DNA of 64,000 nt from CALWPV01 sp045632125 (GCA_045632125.1 JAZQWC010000089.1:145463-209462); one strand, 5' to 3'; positions 7,891 to 16,996 are shown, counted from the first letter of the stretch. The notes: generated by a model from the letters alone, not told the origin. Numbers and translations: made by a program.

Positions 7891-8862
7891 ATGAAACAGT
7901 ACGATATTTTAGCCCTGGGCGAGTGCTTGGTGGATTTGGTTTGCACGGAAGCAGACGGTAAGATTTTTATGGAGGGCAATCCCGGTGGTGCCCCGGCCAA
8001 CGTGCTGGCGATGGCGGCAAAGCTTGGAAAGCAGACGGCGCTGATCAGCAAGGTGGGACAGGATAATTTTGGTCCGTTTTTGTGCGGTCATGTGGCTGCG
8101 GCCGGTATTGATACCGATTATATTGTGATGGATACAGAGCATCCCACTACTTTGGCGATCGTGAAGCTGGATGAGACTGGTAACCGGAGCTTTAGTTTTT
8201 ATCGGGATCGCAGTGCCGATGTTATGCTCAGCGAGGAGGAATTGCCGAAGGAGGCAATTGCTTCGACTAAGGTGCTGCAGTTTGGTTCGCTGTCGCTGGT
8301 GTGTGAACCGGTGCGTTCTGCTACTTTTGCTGCTTTGGCGTTGGCAAAGGAGGCCGGTGTGAAGGTGGCCTATGATCCTAACTGGCGGCCGCCGCTGTGG
8401 CCTAGCGAGGAAGCGGGTCGTGCGATGATGCTGCGGGGCATGGAGTATGCGAACTATGTAAAGGTTTCTGACGAGGAAGTTGTGCTTCTGACCGGTGAGA
8501 CCGACCTGAAGGCTGGTGCGGAGAAGCTTTTGGCTGCGTATCCGATGGAGTTCTTGGCGGTGACCATGGGCCCGGCGGGTAGTATGGTGTTTAACCGTAA
8601 GGCTTCGGCCTTTGCTCCGGCGTACAAGATCGACTGTGTGGATACCACCGGTGCGGGCGATGCTTTCTGGGGTGCTGCGCTGACATATATTTTGGAAGGT
8701 TCTAAGTCTGTTGGGGAGTATTCTGCTGAGGAACTGCGTGCCTTGGCTGACTTTGCCAATGCGGGCGGCAGTTTGGCTTCCACGAAGAAGGGCGCAATTC
8801 CTGCGATGCCCAGCCGAGAGGCGATGCTGGAAGCGGTTGAAAGCGGCGAGCGGATTTTATAA
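7891..8862 (+). CDS. PfkB-family sugar kinase (fructokinase/ribokinase-like)
   Basis: 323 residues with both PfkB signatures: NPGGAPANVLAMAAKLG at residues 30-46, and DTTGAGDAFWGA at 251-262 with the catalytic base D257 and the GAGD anion hole. Overall it looks most like bacterial fructokinases (GECLVDLV N-terminus), but its place at the end of a deo operon would suit ribokinase or deoxyribokinase. The sugar cannot be settled from the sequence. The gene starts two bases after the deoC stop, with GGAG inside the end of deoC. Confidence 0.85.
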   Translation: MKQYDILALGECLVDLVCTEADGKIFMEGNPGGAPANVLAMAAKLGKQTALISKVGQDNFGPFLCGHVAAAGIDTDYIVMDTEHPTTLAIVKLDETGNRSFSFYRDRSADVMLSEEELPKEAIASTKVLQFGSLSLVCEPVRSATFAALALAKEAGVKVAYDPNWRPPLWPSEEAGRAMMLRGMEYANYVKVSDEEVVLLTGETDLKAGAEKLLAAYPMEFLAVTMGPAGSMVFNRKASAFAPAYKIDCVDTTGAGDAFWGAALTYILEGSKSVGEYSAEELRALADFANAGGSLASTKKGAIPAMPSREAMLEAVESGERIL

Positions 8863-8875
8863 TTGAATTTGTGAT

Positions 8876-8919
8876 TGGGTAGCCTTGGGGGGCGGCTTTT
8901 GTCCTGCTAGGGCTACCTG
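8876..8919 (+). terminator. possible terminator of the deo operon
   Basis: GGTAGCC (8878-8884) pairs with GGCTACC (8911-8917) across a 26-base G-rich loop. The T-run is weak (TGATTTTGC), so this is a modest candidate. Confidence 0.4.
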
Positions 8920-8981
8920 ATTTTGCATTTGGGCCACCAATAGAGGTCGTCAATTGCGGTATTATTTCATGAGGGTGAAAA

Positions 8982-10025
8982 ATGAACTACGATAAGATCG
9001 TTATTTGTTTAGATATGGCGGGCTGCCCCAACCGGTGTAAGCATTGTTGGGTGGGACATTGGCCGAACGGAAAGCTGACAGAGGTGGATTTACGGTACGT
9101 GGCTGATCAGTTTCGTTCCTATACATCAAGTCTGGTGGTGGATGATTGGTATAGGGAACCGGATTACCGTGATAACTATCGGGAAATGTGGGAGCTGTGT
9201 CAGGAGCTATCGGATGAGCACGAAGAACATTATGAGTTAGCCAGTTTCTGGAGATTGGTGAGGGATGAATCATATGCCGATTGGCTGGTCGAGCGTGGTG
9301 TGAAGAAAGTACAGCTGACATTGTTTGGTGGTCGGGAAAAGACAGATTATTATGTGGGACGCCGCGGAGCCTACGATGAGATCCTAAAATCAATTGATAT
9401 TTTGTTAGAACATAAAATGGTACCGCGTATTCAATTTTTTGTAAATCAGGATACGGTGGTCGAGCTGCCGAAGGTGGAAAAGCTGATCGATGAACTGCGA
9501 TTGGAAGAACGATGCCGAGCGTTAGGAGAAGAGTTTGTTTTCTTTATGCATCAGGGTGACTGTGATGGTGAAAACGAGCAGTTTTATGATATATGGATCA
9601 CACCGAAGGATATAAAGCAGTTATCCAAACGTATGGTGGGCTGGACTCTGAAACATTTTGAGGCCTCTAACTTGGATGAAGTATTTGGTAGAACAGAAGA
9701 AGAGTTATACCATGAATTGACAACAGATACCTCCACTCAGGAGTTGGCAGAAAAGGAGCCGGTTTTCTTTGTGGATCAGTATTTGAATGTGTATCCAAAT
9801 CGATCGACACCGCGTGATTATTGGTGTTTGGGAAATTTGAAAACAGATGGGGTCGAGAATATATTGAAAAATTATGCTGAAAACAAAAGTCCTGCGCAGC
9901 AGGCGCGTCTAACAGTGCCAATTTGTGAAATAGTAAAAAAAGTGGGAAATCCTGAGAGTCAGCGCCTGTTTACCAAGGGCGATTATGTGGACTATGTGTT
10001 GAATCAGTATTGTAAGAAGAATTGA
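8982..10025 (+). CDS. radical SAM protein
   Basis: 347 residues. The radical-SAM cluster motif is C15-x3-C19-x2-C22 (CPNRCKHCW). A later DYWCLGNLKTDG segment and a second conserved Cys near the C-terminus (PICEIV) are reminiscent of SPASM-type tails but too short to call one firmly. GAGGG lies upstream of the ATG. There is no peptide or cofactor substrate gene nearby, and it is probably monocistronic. Function beyond SAM-dependent radical chemistry is unassigned. Confidence 0.8.
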   Translation: MNYDKIVICLDMAGCPNRCKHCWVGHWPNGKLTEVDLRYVADQFRSYTSSLVVDDWYREPDYRDNYREMWELCQELSDEHEEHYELASFWRLVRDESYADWLVERGVKKVQLTLFGGREKTDYYVGRRGAYDEILKSIDILLEHKMVPRIQFFVNQDTVVELPKVEKLIDELRLEERCRALGEEFVFFMHQGDCDGENEQFYDIWITPKDIKQLSKRMVGWTLKHFEASNLDEVFGRTEEELYHELTTDTSTQELAEKEPVFFVDQYLNVYPNRSTPRDYWCLGNLKTDGVENILKNYAENKSPAQQARLTVPICEIVKKVGNPESQRLFTKGDYVDYVLNQYCKKN

Positions 10026-10074
10026 AAAGAAAATGCAATTCAATAACGATAAATAAATATACGGAGGGAAAATA

Positions 10075-10101
10075 TGAGAAAGTGGGTTGTGGAAGATTGA
10101 A
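10075..10101 (+). CDS. possible 8-residue leader peptide (MRKWVVED)
   Basis: ATG at 10075 sits just behind GGAGGG and reads eight codons to TGA. Such a strong ribosome site on so short a frame could be a leader peptide or the remnant of a deleted gene. Nothing else supports it. Confidence 0.2.
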
Positions 10102-10144
10102 GTGGAGATAGTTGGTTTAAGCATAAAAGGAGTGAGCAATTATC

Positions 10145-10609
10145 ATGGAACGTATGGTGAGAAATGCTGCTAAGGCATTGATTATTAAAGATGGTAAAAT
10201 GTTGGCGATTAAACTCAAAGATGAACAGGACGAATGGTATATCATGCCCGGCGGCGGACAAGATGTTGAGGAAATCTTACCCGAGACTGTTTGCAGAGAG
10301 GTGGCAGAAGAACTGGGTTTGCAGGTGGAAGTAAAGGATTTGGTGTTTGTCATAGAAGGCGTGCATGGAGAAAGCTTTCATCGGGTTGATCTTGTGTTTT
10401 TGTGTGAATACATAGGAAAGATCGAAAATGCTGTTTTGCAAAGTGACACCTATCAGGTCGGATACGATTGGCTTGATATCAAAAGTTTAAATACCACGCC
10501 GCTATATCCTTCTAAACTGCGCAGACAAATTATGAATCTGTATGAAGGGAAAGCATATAAGGTGTATTTGGGAAATGAAGAAATGGGAGATCCGGAAGTA
10601 GTGGATTGA
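10145..10609 (+). CDS. Nudix hydrolase
   Basis: 154 residues. The Nudix box is complete at residues 37-59 (G-x5-E-x7-REV-A-EE-L-G-L). A strand ending EWYIMPGG leads into it, and the domain continues with HRVDLVFLCEYIG. An AAAGGAG lies about 12 bases upstream of ATG 10145; the second Met (10154) is an alternative start. It heads a run of small accessory genes, the next being a P-loop kinase 11 bases downstream. Substrate unknown; the family hydrolyses nucleoside-diphosphate derivatives. Confidence 0.85.
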   Translation: MERMVRNAAKALIIKDGKMLAIKLKDEQDEWYIMPGGGQDVEEILPETVCREVAEELGLQVEVKDLVFVIEGVHGESFHRVDLVFLCEYIGKIENAVLQSDTYQVGYDWLDIKSLNTTPLYPSKLRRQIMNLYEGKAYKVYLGNEEMGDPEVVD

Positions 10610-10620
10610 GAAGGAATATC

Positions 10621-11130
10621 ATGATGAAAAAAGTATATTTGATTGGCGGTACCATGGGCGTTGGAAAAACTACCGTATGCCAAAAACTTAAATTAGCTCT
10701 GCCTAATAGTGTATTTTTGGACGGAGATTGGTGCTGGGATGCCAGTCCCTTTCAAGTGACGGACGAAACCAAAGCAATGGTAATTGATAATATTTGCTAC
10801 ATGCTGAACAACTTTATTCATTGTTCGGTATATGAAAATATTATTTTCTGTTGGGTAATGCATGAGCAGAATATTATAGATTCCATCATTAGAAGGTTAG
10901 ATCTTGGTAATTGTGATGTGGAATGTATATCACTCATTGCAGATGAAAATCATTTGCGTGATAGACTGTCTAGAGATGTAGAAGCGGGCATTCGCAGTGA
11001 AGAGATTATTGAACGAAGTATAGCTAGAATACCTCTGTATGCATCGCTCGATACTTTTAAGCTCGATACCAGTTCGAAAGAAGTGCCGGAGATTGTCGAT
11101 GAGATCAAACGGATTGGCAGCAGAAAGTGA
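10621..11130 (+). CDS. P-loop kinase-like ATPase
   Basis: About 169 residues. The N-terminus MMKKVYLIGGTMGVGKTTVCQKL carries a Walker A motif (GTMGVGKTT). VFLDGDWCW resembles the Asp-containing substrate site of small-molecule kinases such as gluconate or chloramphenicol phosphotransferase-like proteins, and RDRLSRDVEAGIRSEEIIERS resembles their Arg-rich lid. AAGGA lies 5-8 bases before ATG 10621/10624; a TTG 15 bases earlier overlaps the preceding stop and is less likely. The substrate is unknown. It is probably co-transcribed with the flanking Nudix and serine-hydrolase genes. Confidence 0.75.
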   Translation: MMKKVYLIGGTMGVGKTTVCQKLKLALPNSVFLDGDWCWDASPFQVTDETKAMVIDNICYMLNNFIHCSVYENIIFCWVMHEQNIIDSIIRRLDLGNCDVECISLIADENHLRDRLSRDVEAGIRSEEIIERSIARIPLYASLDTFKLDTSSKEVPEIVDEIKRIGSRK

Positions 11131-11141
11131 GAACACTTTTT

Positions 11142-12125
11142 ATGAATAAAGAAGAATTACACGATTTAATTGCAAAGCAACAGCCCAATATATGTCAAAT
11201 TGTGGCATATAGAAATAGCAAAAAAGTATATTCTGATTGCTGGAATGACTATAAAGCAGATGATTGCACTCATATCATGTCAGCTACCAAAAGTATAGTA
11301 TCTCTGCTTATTGGAATTGCTTTGGACAAAGGACAAATAAAGAGTGTTGATGATAAGGTTTTAGATTATTTTCCAGATTACAAAGTTAAAAGAGGAGAAA
11401 AAACGATCTACGATGTTACCATTAAACATTTGTTGACTATGAGAGCACCTTATAAGTGTAAAGGTGACCCGTGGTCAAAAGTTTGTTCAAGTGATAATTG
11501 GACATATTCATCTCTTGATTTTTTGGGTGGCAGAAAGGGGTTAACCGATGAATTCAACTATCAGACGGTATGTCTCCATATCCTTTCGGGGATTTTGTAT
11601 CAAGCAACGAATATGAAAACGGTTGATTATGCCAACATGTATCTGTTTGAGCCCTTGGGTATTAAGGCACACGTAAACTATTTGGCAGAAAGTGCTGAAG
11701 AACATAAGCAATTTACAATTAGTAAATTACCGAAAGCTAACATCTGGTTTTGCGATACGGATGGATTAGGAACGCCGGGATATGGATTATGTATGTCGGC
11801 AGAAGACATGGCTAAGATCGGGCTATTATGTTTGAATAAGGGTCGTTATAACGATCAACGAATCGTATCATCCGAATGGATAGAAGAGATGACGCGCCCT
11901 CGAAGGGTTGAAAGCAACAACTTCAGAGGAATGGAATATGGTTATCTGTGGTGGATTATTGATAACGAAAAAAATATATACGCAGCTATAGGCAATAGTG
12001 GGAATGTTATTTACGTGAATCCCGAAAAGAATGTGGTAATATCTGTAGCTTCCTATTTTAAGCCAACGATATTTGATCGAATTGATTTCATTCAGAAATA
12101 TATAGAGCCGTATATTACGGAGTAA
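11142..12125 (+). CDS. serine hydrolase, beta-lactamase/PBP-like
   Basis: 327 residues from ATG 11142; a GTG at 11127 overlapping the previous stop would add five residues. The catalytic Ser-x-x-Lys is SATK at residues 47-50. FNYQT in the middle takes the place of the usual YxN motif, and GNSGNV near the C-terminus takes the place of KTG/HxG. There is no signal peptide, so it appears cytoplasmic, as in many esterase-like members. It may be an esterase or amidase rather than a true beta-lactamase. Confidence 0.8.
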   Translation: MNKEELHDLIAKQQPNICQIVAYRNSKKVYSDCWNDYKADDCTHIMSATKSIVSLLIGIALDKGQIKSVDDKVLDYFPDYKVKRGEKTIYDVTIKHLLTMRAPYKCKGDPWSKVCSSDNWTYSSLDFLGGRKGLTDEFNYQTVCLHILSGILYQATNMKTVDYANMYLFEPLGIKAHVNYLAESAEEHKQFTISKLPKANIWFCDTDGLGTPGYGLCMSAEDMAKIGLLCLNKGRYNDQRIVSSEWIEEMTRPRRVESNNFRGMEYGYLWWIIDNEKNIYAAIGNSGNVIYVNPEKNVVISVASYFKPTIFDRIDFIQKYIEPYITE

Positions 12126-12160
12126 GTCCGTTTGTGTAGATATATTTTTTACTTTAGGTA

Positions 12161-12191
12161 TTGACTCTCACGTTTCGTCATAGTGTATACT
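12161..12191 (+). promoter_or_regulatory. MerR-type promoter with a 19-bp spacer and central dyad
   Basis: TTGACT (12161-12166) and TATACT (12186-12191) are 19 bp apart, the over-long spacing typical of promoters activated by MerR-family proteins. The spacer region holds a dyad: ACTCTCACG (12164-12172), TTT, CGTCATAGT (12176-12184), matching at 7 of 9 positions. It lies directly in front of the MerR-TipAS gene, so autoregulation is likely. Confidence 0.65.
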
Positions 12192-12212
12192 TTGATTTGT
12201 GAGGTGATAAAA

Positions 12213-12947
12213 TTGAAAATGCAGATTAAAGAATTTGCCGAAGTTACGGGCGTAAGCGTACGTACGCTTCATTATTACGATGAAATAGGATTGTTGGTGC
12301 CGGCCTTTGTTGAACAAAATACCGGCTATCGCTATTACGATGAAACCTCTCTTCTGCGTATGCAGGAGATCCTCTTTTATCGTGAACTTGATTTCTCTTT
12401 AAAGAGCATTGGAGAGATTTTGGCAGCCCCGGATTACAATAGAAACAGGGCATTGGAAGAGCAAAAGAAACTGCTCATGCTCAAAAAAGAACGATTGGAA
12501 CGGTTGATTTTGACTATTGACGATGCAGTAAAAGGAGAATACATCATGAGAGCGTTTGATAACAGTGAATTTGAATCCTATAAGTCTGAGGTAAAGGCGA
12601 AATGGGGTCAGACGGATGCATACAAGGAGCATGCAGAAAAAACGAAGCATTACTCTAAGGAAAAGTGGAACGATCTGGCGGAAGGCATGAACGATATTTT
12701 TGCAGAATTTGCGTTGTGTATGAAGAAGAGCGAAGCAGCCTCTTCGTGCGAAGTGCAGAATCTTGTAAAAAAGCTGCAGGATCACATCAGTGAAAACTAC
12801 TATCGGTGTACCAATGAGATCTTAGCAGGTCTGGGGCAGATGTATGTTGCGGATGATCGCTTTAAAAGCAATATTGACAAACATGCGGAAGGAACAGCTG
12901 CCTTCGTCTGTGCAGCCATAGGTTCTTATTGCAAAGATAGAAATTGA
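12213..12947 (+). CDS. MerR-family regulator with TipAS antibiotic-recognition domain
   Basis: About 244 residues. The N-terminal MerR helix-turn-helix (IKEFAEVTGVSVRTLHYYDEIGLL, then NTGYRYYDE) is followed by a linker helix and a C-terminal TipAS-like domain (FAEFALCMKKSEAASS through DKHAEGTAAFVCAAIGSYC). TipAS domains bind thiopeptide and other hydrophobic ligands. TTG 12213 is preferred because GAGGTG lies six bases before it, while an upstream GTG at 12183 overlaps the promoter -10. ATG 12219 is an alternative. It sits by the VOC and GrpB genes, suggesting a stress or drug-response cluster. Confidence 0.88.
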   Translation: MKMQIKEFAEVTGVSVRTLHYYDEIGLLVPAFVEQNTGYRYYDETSLLRMQEILFYRELDFSLKSIGEILAAPDYNRNRALEEQKKLLMLKKERLERLILTIDDAVKGEYIMRAFDNSEFESYKSEVKAKWGQTDAYKEHAEKTKHYSKEKWNDLAEGMNDIFAEFALCMKKSEAASSCEVQNLVKKLQDHISENYYRCTNEILAGLGQMYVADDRFKSNIDKHAEGTAAFVCAAIGSYCKDRN

Positions 12948-13044
12948 ATTATTGAATGACAGTATTCGATGCAATGGGAATATACCTCTATGTGTGTCAT
13001 AATTCTGGTGATAAGAAAACGGAGTTAGGAGAAACAGAAGTCCA

Positions 13045-13434
13045 ATGAAATTTAACTCATTAATACCGGAACTGACTGTATCAGATATTGAGCGGACAAA
13101 ACATTTTTATATTGATATCCTGCAGTTTAAAATAGAATATGAGAGACCGGAAAATCAATTCGTTTTTCTCTCGCTGGAAGAAAATCAATTGATGTTTGAA
13201 CAGGAGAATGGCAACTGGAGCGTCGGAGCACTTGAATATCCTTATGGACGAGGCATTAATTTTGAGATGACTGTTTCCAGCGTAAAAGCCATATACGAAC
13301 GAGTTTTGGGGGCAGGAATCAAGCCCTTCCGTGAAATGCAGATCAATTATTATCGAAATGGCGATACCAACATGGTGCAAAAGGAATTTCTAGTGCAGGA
13401 TCCTGACGGATATCTTTTGCGGTTTACGGAATGA
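13045..13434 (+). CDS. VOC-family protein, bleomycin-resistance-like
   Basis: 129 residues, one glyoxalase/bleomycin-resistance fold. LIPELTVSDIERTKHFYIDILQF opens it, and VQDPDGYLLRFTE closes it with the conserved DPDGY. Members either sequester bleomycin-type drugs or are metal-dependent enzymes. The closing E and a central E/Q (NQLMFEQ) are present, but the full metal triad is not clear. AGGAGA lies 12 bases before the ATG. Its proximity to the TipAS regulator is suggestive but they are not overlapping. Confidence 0.82.
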   Translation: MKFNSLIPELTVSDIERTKHFYIDILQFKIEYERPENQFVFLSLEENQLMFEQENGNWSVGALEYPYGRGINFEMTVSSVKAIYERVLGAGIKPFREMQINYYRNGDTNMVQKEFLVQDPDGYLLRFTE

Positions 13435-13483
13435 GAAAATATAATTATTACGGTATTCTGAAAAGAATGGAGCAAATATAGTT

Positions 13484-14002
13484 ATGAAAACAGCAAAAGT
13501 TATCGTTCTCCCGTATGATACGGCATGGAAAACTGCGTTTGAAGAAATAAAGAAAGAACTCGAAGGGGCGATCGGCGATCTGATTATTGGAATTGAGCAT
13601 GTAGGAAGTACAGCGGTGGAAGGATTATCAGCTAAACCATGCATTGATATTGATGTGATTATTTGGGATTACTCCATATTCGATGCAGTCGTTTGTAAGC
13701 TGAAAACGATCGGATACATTCATGAAGGTGATCTTGGATTCAAAGACAGAGAGGCATTCAAATATTCGGACAAACCTCATTTACTAAATCATCATTTGTA
13801 TGTGTGTCCTCAAGATTCCGAAGAATTACATCGTCATATATCGTTTCGAGATTTTTTGAGAAGTAATCCGGAAGCAGTGAAGAAATACAGTTTAAGTAAA
13901 GAAACAGCTGCACAGTTATTTCCGGATAGCATTGATCAGTATATTGAATATAAATCTCCATGTATTGAAGAGTTGTATAAAATGTGTGGTTTGAAAAAAT
14001 AG
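13484..14002 (+). CDS. GrpB family protein (UPF0157)
   Basis: 172 residues with the family core GIEHVGSTAVEGLSAKPCIDIDVII (about residues 43-67) and LNHHLYVCP. The GS...G...KP-ID-D pattern is that of a minimal nucleotidyltransferase fold; in the GrpB group the catalytic role is unproven. The gene has GGAG about 15 bases before its ATG. It ends in a strong terminator, closing this accessory run. Confidence 0.88.
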   Translation: MKTAKVIVLPYDTAWKTAFEEIKKELEGAIGDLIIGIEHVGSTAVEGLSAKPCIDIDVIIWDYSIFDAVVCKLKTIGYIHEGDLGFKDREAFKYSDKPHLLNHHLYVCPQDSEELHRHISFRDFLRSNPEAVKKYSLSKETAAQLFPDSIDQYIEYKSPCIEELYKMCGLKK

Positions 14003-14055
14003 CAATACCATTGATAAAGGTGCGGTATTTACCTTTAAGCAGATTGATATGTGAA

Positions 14056-14099
14056 AAACCCGATCTATGAATCAAAATCATAGGTCGGGTTTATTTGTT
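14056..14099. terminator. intrinsic terminator after the GrpB gene
   Basis: AAACCCGATCTATGA (14056-14070) pairs with TCATAGGTCGGGTTT (14078-14092) with a 7-base loop and a T-rich tail. A-rich sequence on the left side makes it usable for the minus-strand gene ending at 14124 as well. Confidence 0.85.
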
Positions 14100-14123
14100 A
14101 CAAAAAAAGAAAGTCCGTTGCCA

Positions 14124-15239
14124 TCAAAACGCCATTCTCTGCCAGCCTTCGCCGCATATAGGGCCAAGCCCCAGCATTTCACGGCCCAAATTCACATAAT
14201 AACGATAGTTTTCGATGGTCACTCCATTGGGAATGCGATGATCCAGCGCAAAAATGGTTCCGCCCTTTAACATAGGGACAGACATTTTATATTCCAGCTC
14301 TTTTCGGATCGCTTCGGGACCTTCCCGTAAAGCATGTTTATTGAGACCACCTTTAAAATACAGGGTCTTGCCATATTTTGCACGAAGCTGCACCATGTCC
14401 ATACCGCCGACAGGCTCGCAGGGATAAAAACACTGTACCCCGCAGGCAATAAAGTCATCCAGCACCGGTGTCATATCACCATCGGAATCCTGAGAAAACA
14501 GCACCGCACCGGCGGAGCGAGCCGCATCCCAGATCCGCTGATAATAGGGAGCAATAAATTCGCGCACCTGTCGCGGTCCAATCAGTGGTCCTGTTTTTCC
14601 GGCCAGATCCTCGTGAACGATCAAATTATCGATGGGCACAATATCTCGGATCCGATCAATGATTTGCGTGGTAGTATCCGCAATGGTATTCAAAATATCT
14701 TCGATCAGCTCCGGCTCCTCATAATAGGCAATGCACAGATTTTCCTCGCCCATGAGTTCGCGGCATTCATCGAACCCACCGGGAAAGGCGAAAAGTGTCA
14801 AATATCCCAGATCCCGCAGTTTTTTCTGCTCCCGCAGCCTGTCGTAGTCGATGCGGTCCTCCGAAAACTCATACCAGTGCTTGATCTTCAGCCAGTCATC
14901 CATGGTTTCCACCGGAAATTCCAGCGGCAGCGGAATGGTTGCACTTTGCTTAATGAGCTTACTCTTGCGTCCCTTGCTATCGATGAGCAGAGTGATCTCA
15001 TCATTATCCTCTAAAATCACATCGGTCAAACCCGTCATCGCACCGGTATTCACGGCAAGCTCCGTCTTCAGCACATAATCCCAATCGAAGGCCACCATGG
15101 AGATCTCCTTCTCCGACGCACCCTGCCGGCGCCACTCCGCCTCCAAAGGCAGCAGAGGACAAAACAATTCACAAAACATCTCCCGACCGGTGAACTGATG
15201 CTGACAATGGGAAATATATTGATCACGTTTCCAAATCAT
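14124..15239 (-). CDS. uroporphyrinogen decarboxylase-family protein (methyltransferase-like)
   Basis: 371 residues from ATG 15239, chosen for AGGAGG eight bases upstream. It carries UroD-family features: EDLAGKTGPLIGPRQVREFIAPYY, then DSDGDMTPVLDDFIACGVQCFYPCEP, KGGLNKHAL and DHRIPNGVTIENYRYYV. Anaerobes use such proteins mostly as corrinoid methyltransferases (MtaA/MtbA-like) or homologues of unknown substrate, not for haem synthesis. No corrinoid protein gene is adjacent. Monocistronic. Confidence 0.85.
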   Translation of the reverse strand: MIWKRDQYISHCQHQFTGREMFCELFCPLLPLEAEWRRQGASEKEISMVAFDWDYVLKTELAVNTGAMTGLTDVILEDNDEITLLIDSKGRKSKLIKQSATIPLPLEFPVETMDDWLKIKHWYEFSEDRIDYDRLREQKKLRDLGYLTLFAFPGGFDECRELMGEENLCIAYYEEPELIEDILNTIADTTTQIIDRIRDIVPIDNLIVHEDLAGKTGPLIGPRQVREFIAPYYQRIWDAARSAGAVLFSQDSDGDMTPVLDDFIACGVQCFYPCEPVGGMDMVQLRAKYGKTLYFKGGLNKHALREGPEAIRKELEYKMSVPMLKGGTIFALDHRIPNGVTIENYRYYVNLGREMLGLGPICGEGWQRMAF

Positions 15240-15396
15240 AGTGAACCTCCTAAGTGCGCAGAGCGCAAAACCAATGTTTTGAACTGTTTTCATAAGTGTA
15301 TCATAATTTGGTCAAAAAGTAATTGAGTTTTGGTGAAAAAAGCAAGAATTCGTGATATACTGAAATCACTTAAAAAGATGAAAGAGAGATATACTG

Positions 15397-15459
15397 ATGG
15401 ACTCGCTATATGGCGAAGAGTCAGGAATCACGATTAATCGATATGATTTGAATTTATGA
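15397..15459 (+). CDS. possible 20-residue leader ORF before the DUF3472 lipoprotein
   Basis: ATG 15397 reads MDSLYGEESGITINRYDLNL and stops 16 bases before the lipoprotein start. Its first codons span a hairpin (GACTCGC near 15401, matched by GCGA-AGAGTC to about 15422). The ribosome site is only AGAGAG. It could be a regulatory leader or chance. Confidence 0.2.
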   Translation: MDSLYGEESGITINRYDLNL

Positions 15460-15475
15460 TGAGGAGAAAGTGCAA

Positions 15476-16948
15476 ATGAAAAAGCTGATTGGAATTTGTT
15501 TAGTTCTGTGTTTAATCTTATGCGGCTGTCATATGGTGCGGCCAATCATGGAACAGGGAATTTTGGAAGAAGATTCAGTTGTAATTGAGAATTCATTACC
15601 TGCAGAACAGACGAATGAAGTCGAAGAAGAGGATTCATGGTCAATTGAAGCGGAAGATTCTTTGGGCGAAAGTGTTGAAGAGGAAGTACAGCAGGAAAAC
15701 TTTGATGATACATTTGAGGAAGTTATATATACCGGCAGTTTAGATGTGTATAGTATTTCACAGGAAACCTTCATTCGCTCTGGTGAAAAGATGGGAGATC
15801 TGGGTGAACTGGGTGAGGATGAGTACTATAGTTTAGTGATGCATTTGCAATATAATGGCGAAGGAACGCTAAGCTGGTCCGAGGCCTGTGTGACAGTTGA
15901 CGGCGGTGAACCTTGGCACTGGAATGCTGGATCTTTGGATAGCGGAAAGAGTACATCATTTCATATTTACTATGTGAATATGCAGAAGCTATCGGAGGGG
16001 AGTCACAATGTGTCTTGGTTTATGGATGGGGTAGAAGTTTACAGCGATACCTTCATGATTACGCGAAATTTGAACTGGGAGCAGCTTACAGACCTTCCCA
16101 GTGAAGAAGAGATTGCGGCCTATACGAATCCAACCAATCTGCGGTCACCCTATATGTCAGTGTGGTTGTCGGTTCCGTCTAATACTCGATACACCGAATA
16201 TGCCATCGAGTTTAAGTCCGATCATTTTCCTCTGGGGAGTTACTATGCGATCGGCAACTGGAAGATGGACTATTCTTCGCTGGAACAACAGTATGCCGAG
16301 GTAAAAACGGAATACGGAATTAGTGCCTATGCCGGATTTCAAAATATTTATAACGGCGATAAAATTGCGATCATGTCCTTCTGGGATGTATACTGCACCG
16401 ATGCAAATGGTACGGTAACCACTATTCGTCCGGAGGTTACGTATCCGGTGGATCCTTATCAGAGCGGTGAGTTTGGTGGTGAGGGTACCGGTGCTCAGTG
16501 CCTGGTTCCTTATGAGTGGGAAGAAAACCACTGGTATCGGGCGCATCTGCGCTGTGTTGAAAATGATACCACCGGTACTACACAGGTGGAATTCTGGGTA
16601 TGTGATTTGGAAACCGATGAATATACACTGTTGTGTGCCTACGACACAGGAGTGATGGATTCAGCCTTTAAAGGAAATATTGCGATCTTCCTTGAAAACT
16701 ATTTGAAGGAGCATGCTGGAGAGATCCGAACTATGGAAGTGCGCAACGCGCAATATCTGGACGAAGCGGATGGAGTATGGCACGCAATTGTGGACGGCAA
16801 TATGTATCCGAATAGCGGCGCGCTCAGTTCGAGTTATGCGGGAAGCTATGACTACGGTGTGGAAGGTGATCGGTTGTGGATCATGACCACCGGAGTAGGG
16901 AATAATTGGGATGATGGAGCCGGACAGTATCTGTATTGGGGAGAGTAA
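15476..16948 (+). CDS. lipoprotein with DUF3472 domain
   Basis: 490 residues from ATG 15476 (GAGGAG nine bases upstream). A type II signal peptide ends in LCGC, followed by an acidic low-complexity linker (about residues 25-80) that would hold the domain off the membrane. A short beta-sandwich-like region comes next. The C-terminal half matches DUF3472 by IAIMSFWDVY and FGGEGTGAQC, followed by a WYRAHLRC strand. DUF3472 is associated with polysaccharide-related surface proteins; the exact role is unknown. Location is predicted to be the outer face of the membrane. Confidence 0.75.
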   Translation: MKKLIGICLVLCLILCGCHMVRPIMEQGILEEDSVVIENSLPAEQTNEVEEEDSWSIEAEDSLGESVEEEVQQENFDDTFEEVIYTGSLDVYSISQETFIRSGEKMGDLGELGEDEYYSLVMHLQYNGEGTLSWSEACVTVDGGEPWHWNAGSLDSGKSTSFHIYYVNMQKLSEGSHNVSWFMDGVEVYSDTFMITRNLNWEQLTDLPSEEEIAAYTNPTNLRSPYMSVWLSVPSNTRYTEYAIEFKSDHFPLGSYYAIGNWKMDYSSLEQQYAEVKTEYGISAYAGFQNIYNGDKIAIMSFWDVYCTDANGTVTTIRPEVTYPVDPYQSGEFGGEGTGAQCLVPYEWEENHWYRAHLRCVENDTTGTTQVEFWVCDLETDEYTLLCAYDTGVMDSAFKGNIAIFLENYLKEHAGEIRTMEVRNAQYLDEADGVWHAIVDGNMYPNSGALSSSYAGSYDYGVEGDRLWIMTTGVGNNWDDGAGQYLYWGE

Positions 16949-16996
16949 AATTAGCTACTAAGGAGAAAAAGTGAAACTGAATTGTGATTCGAAAGA

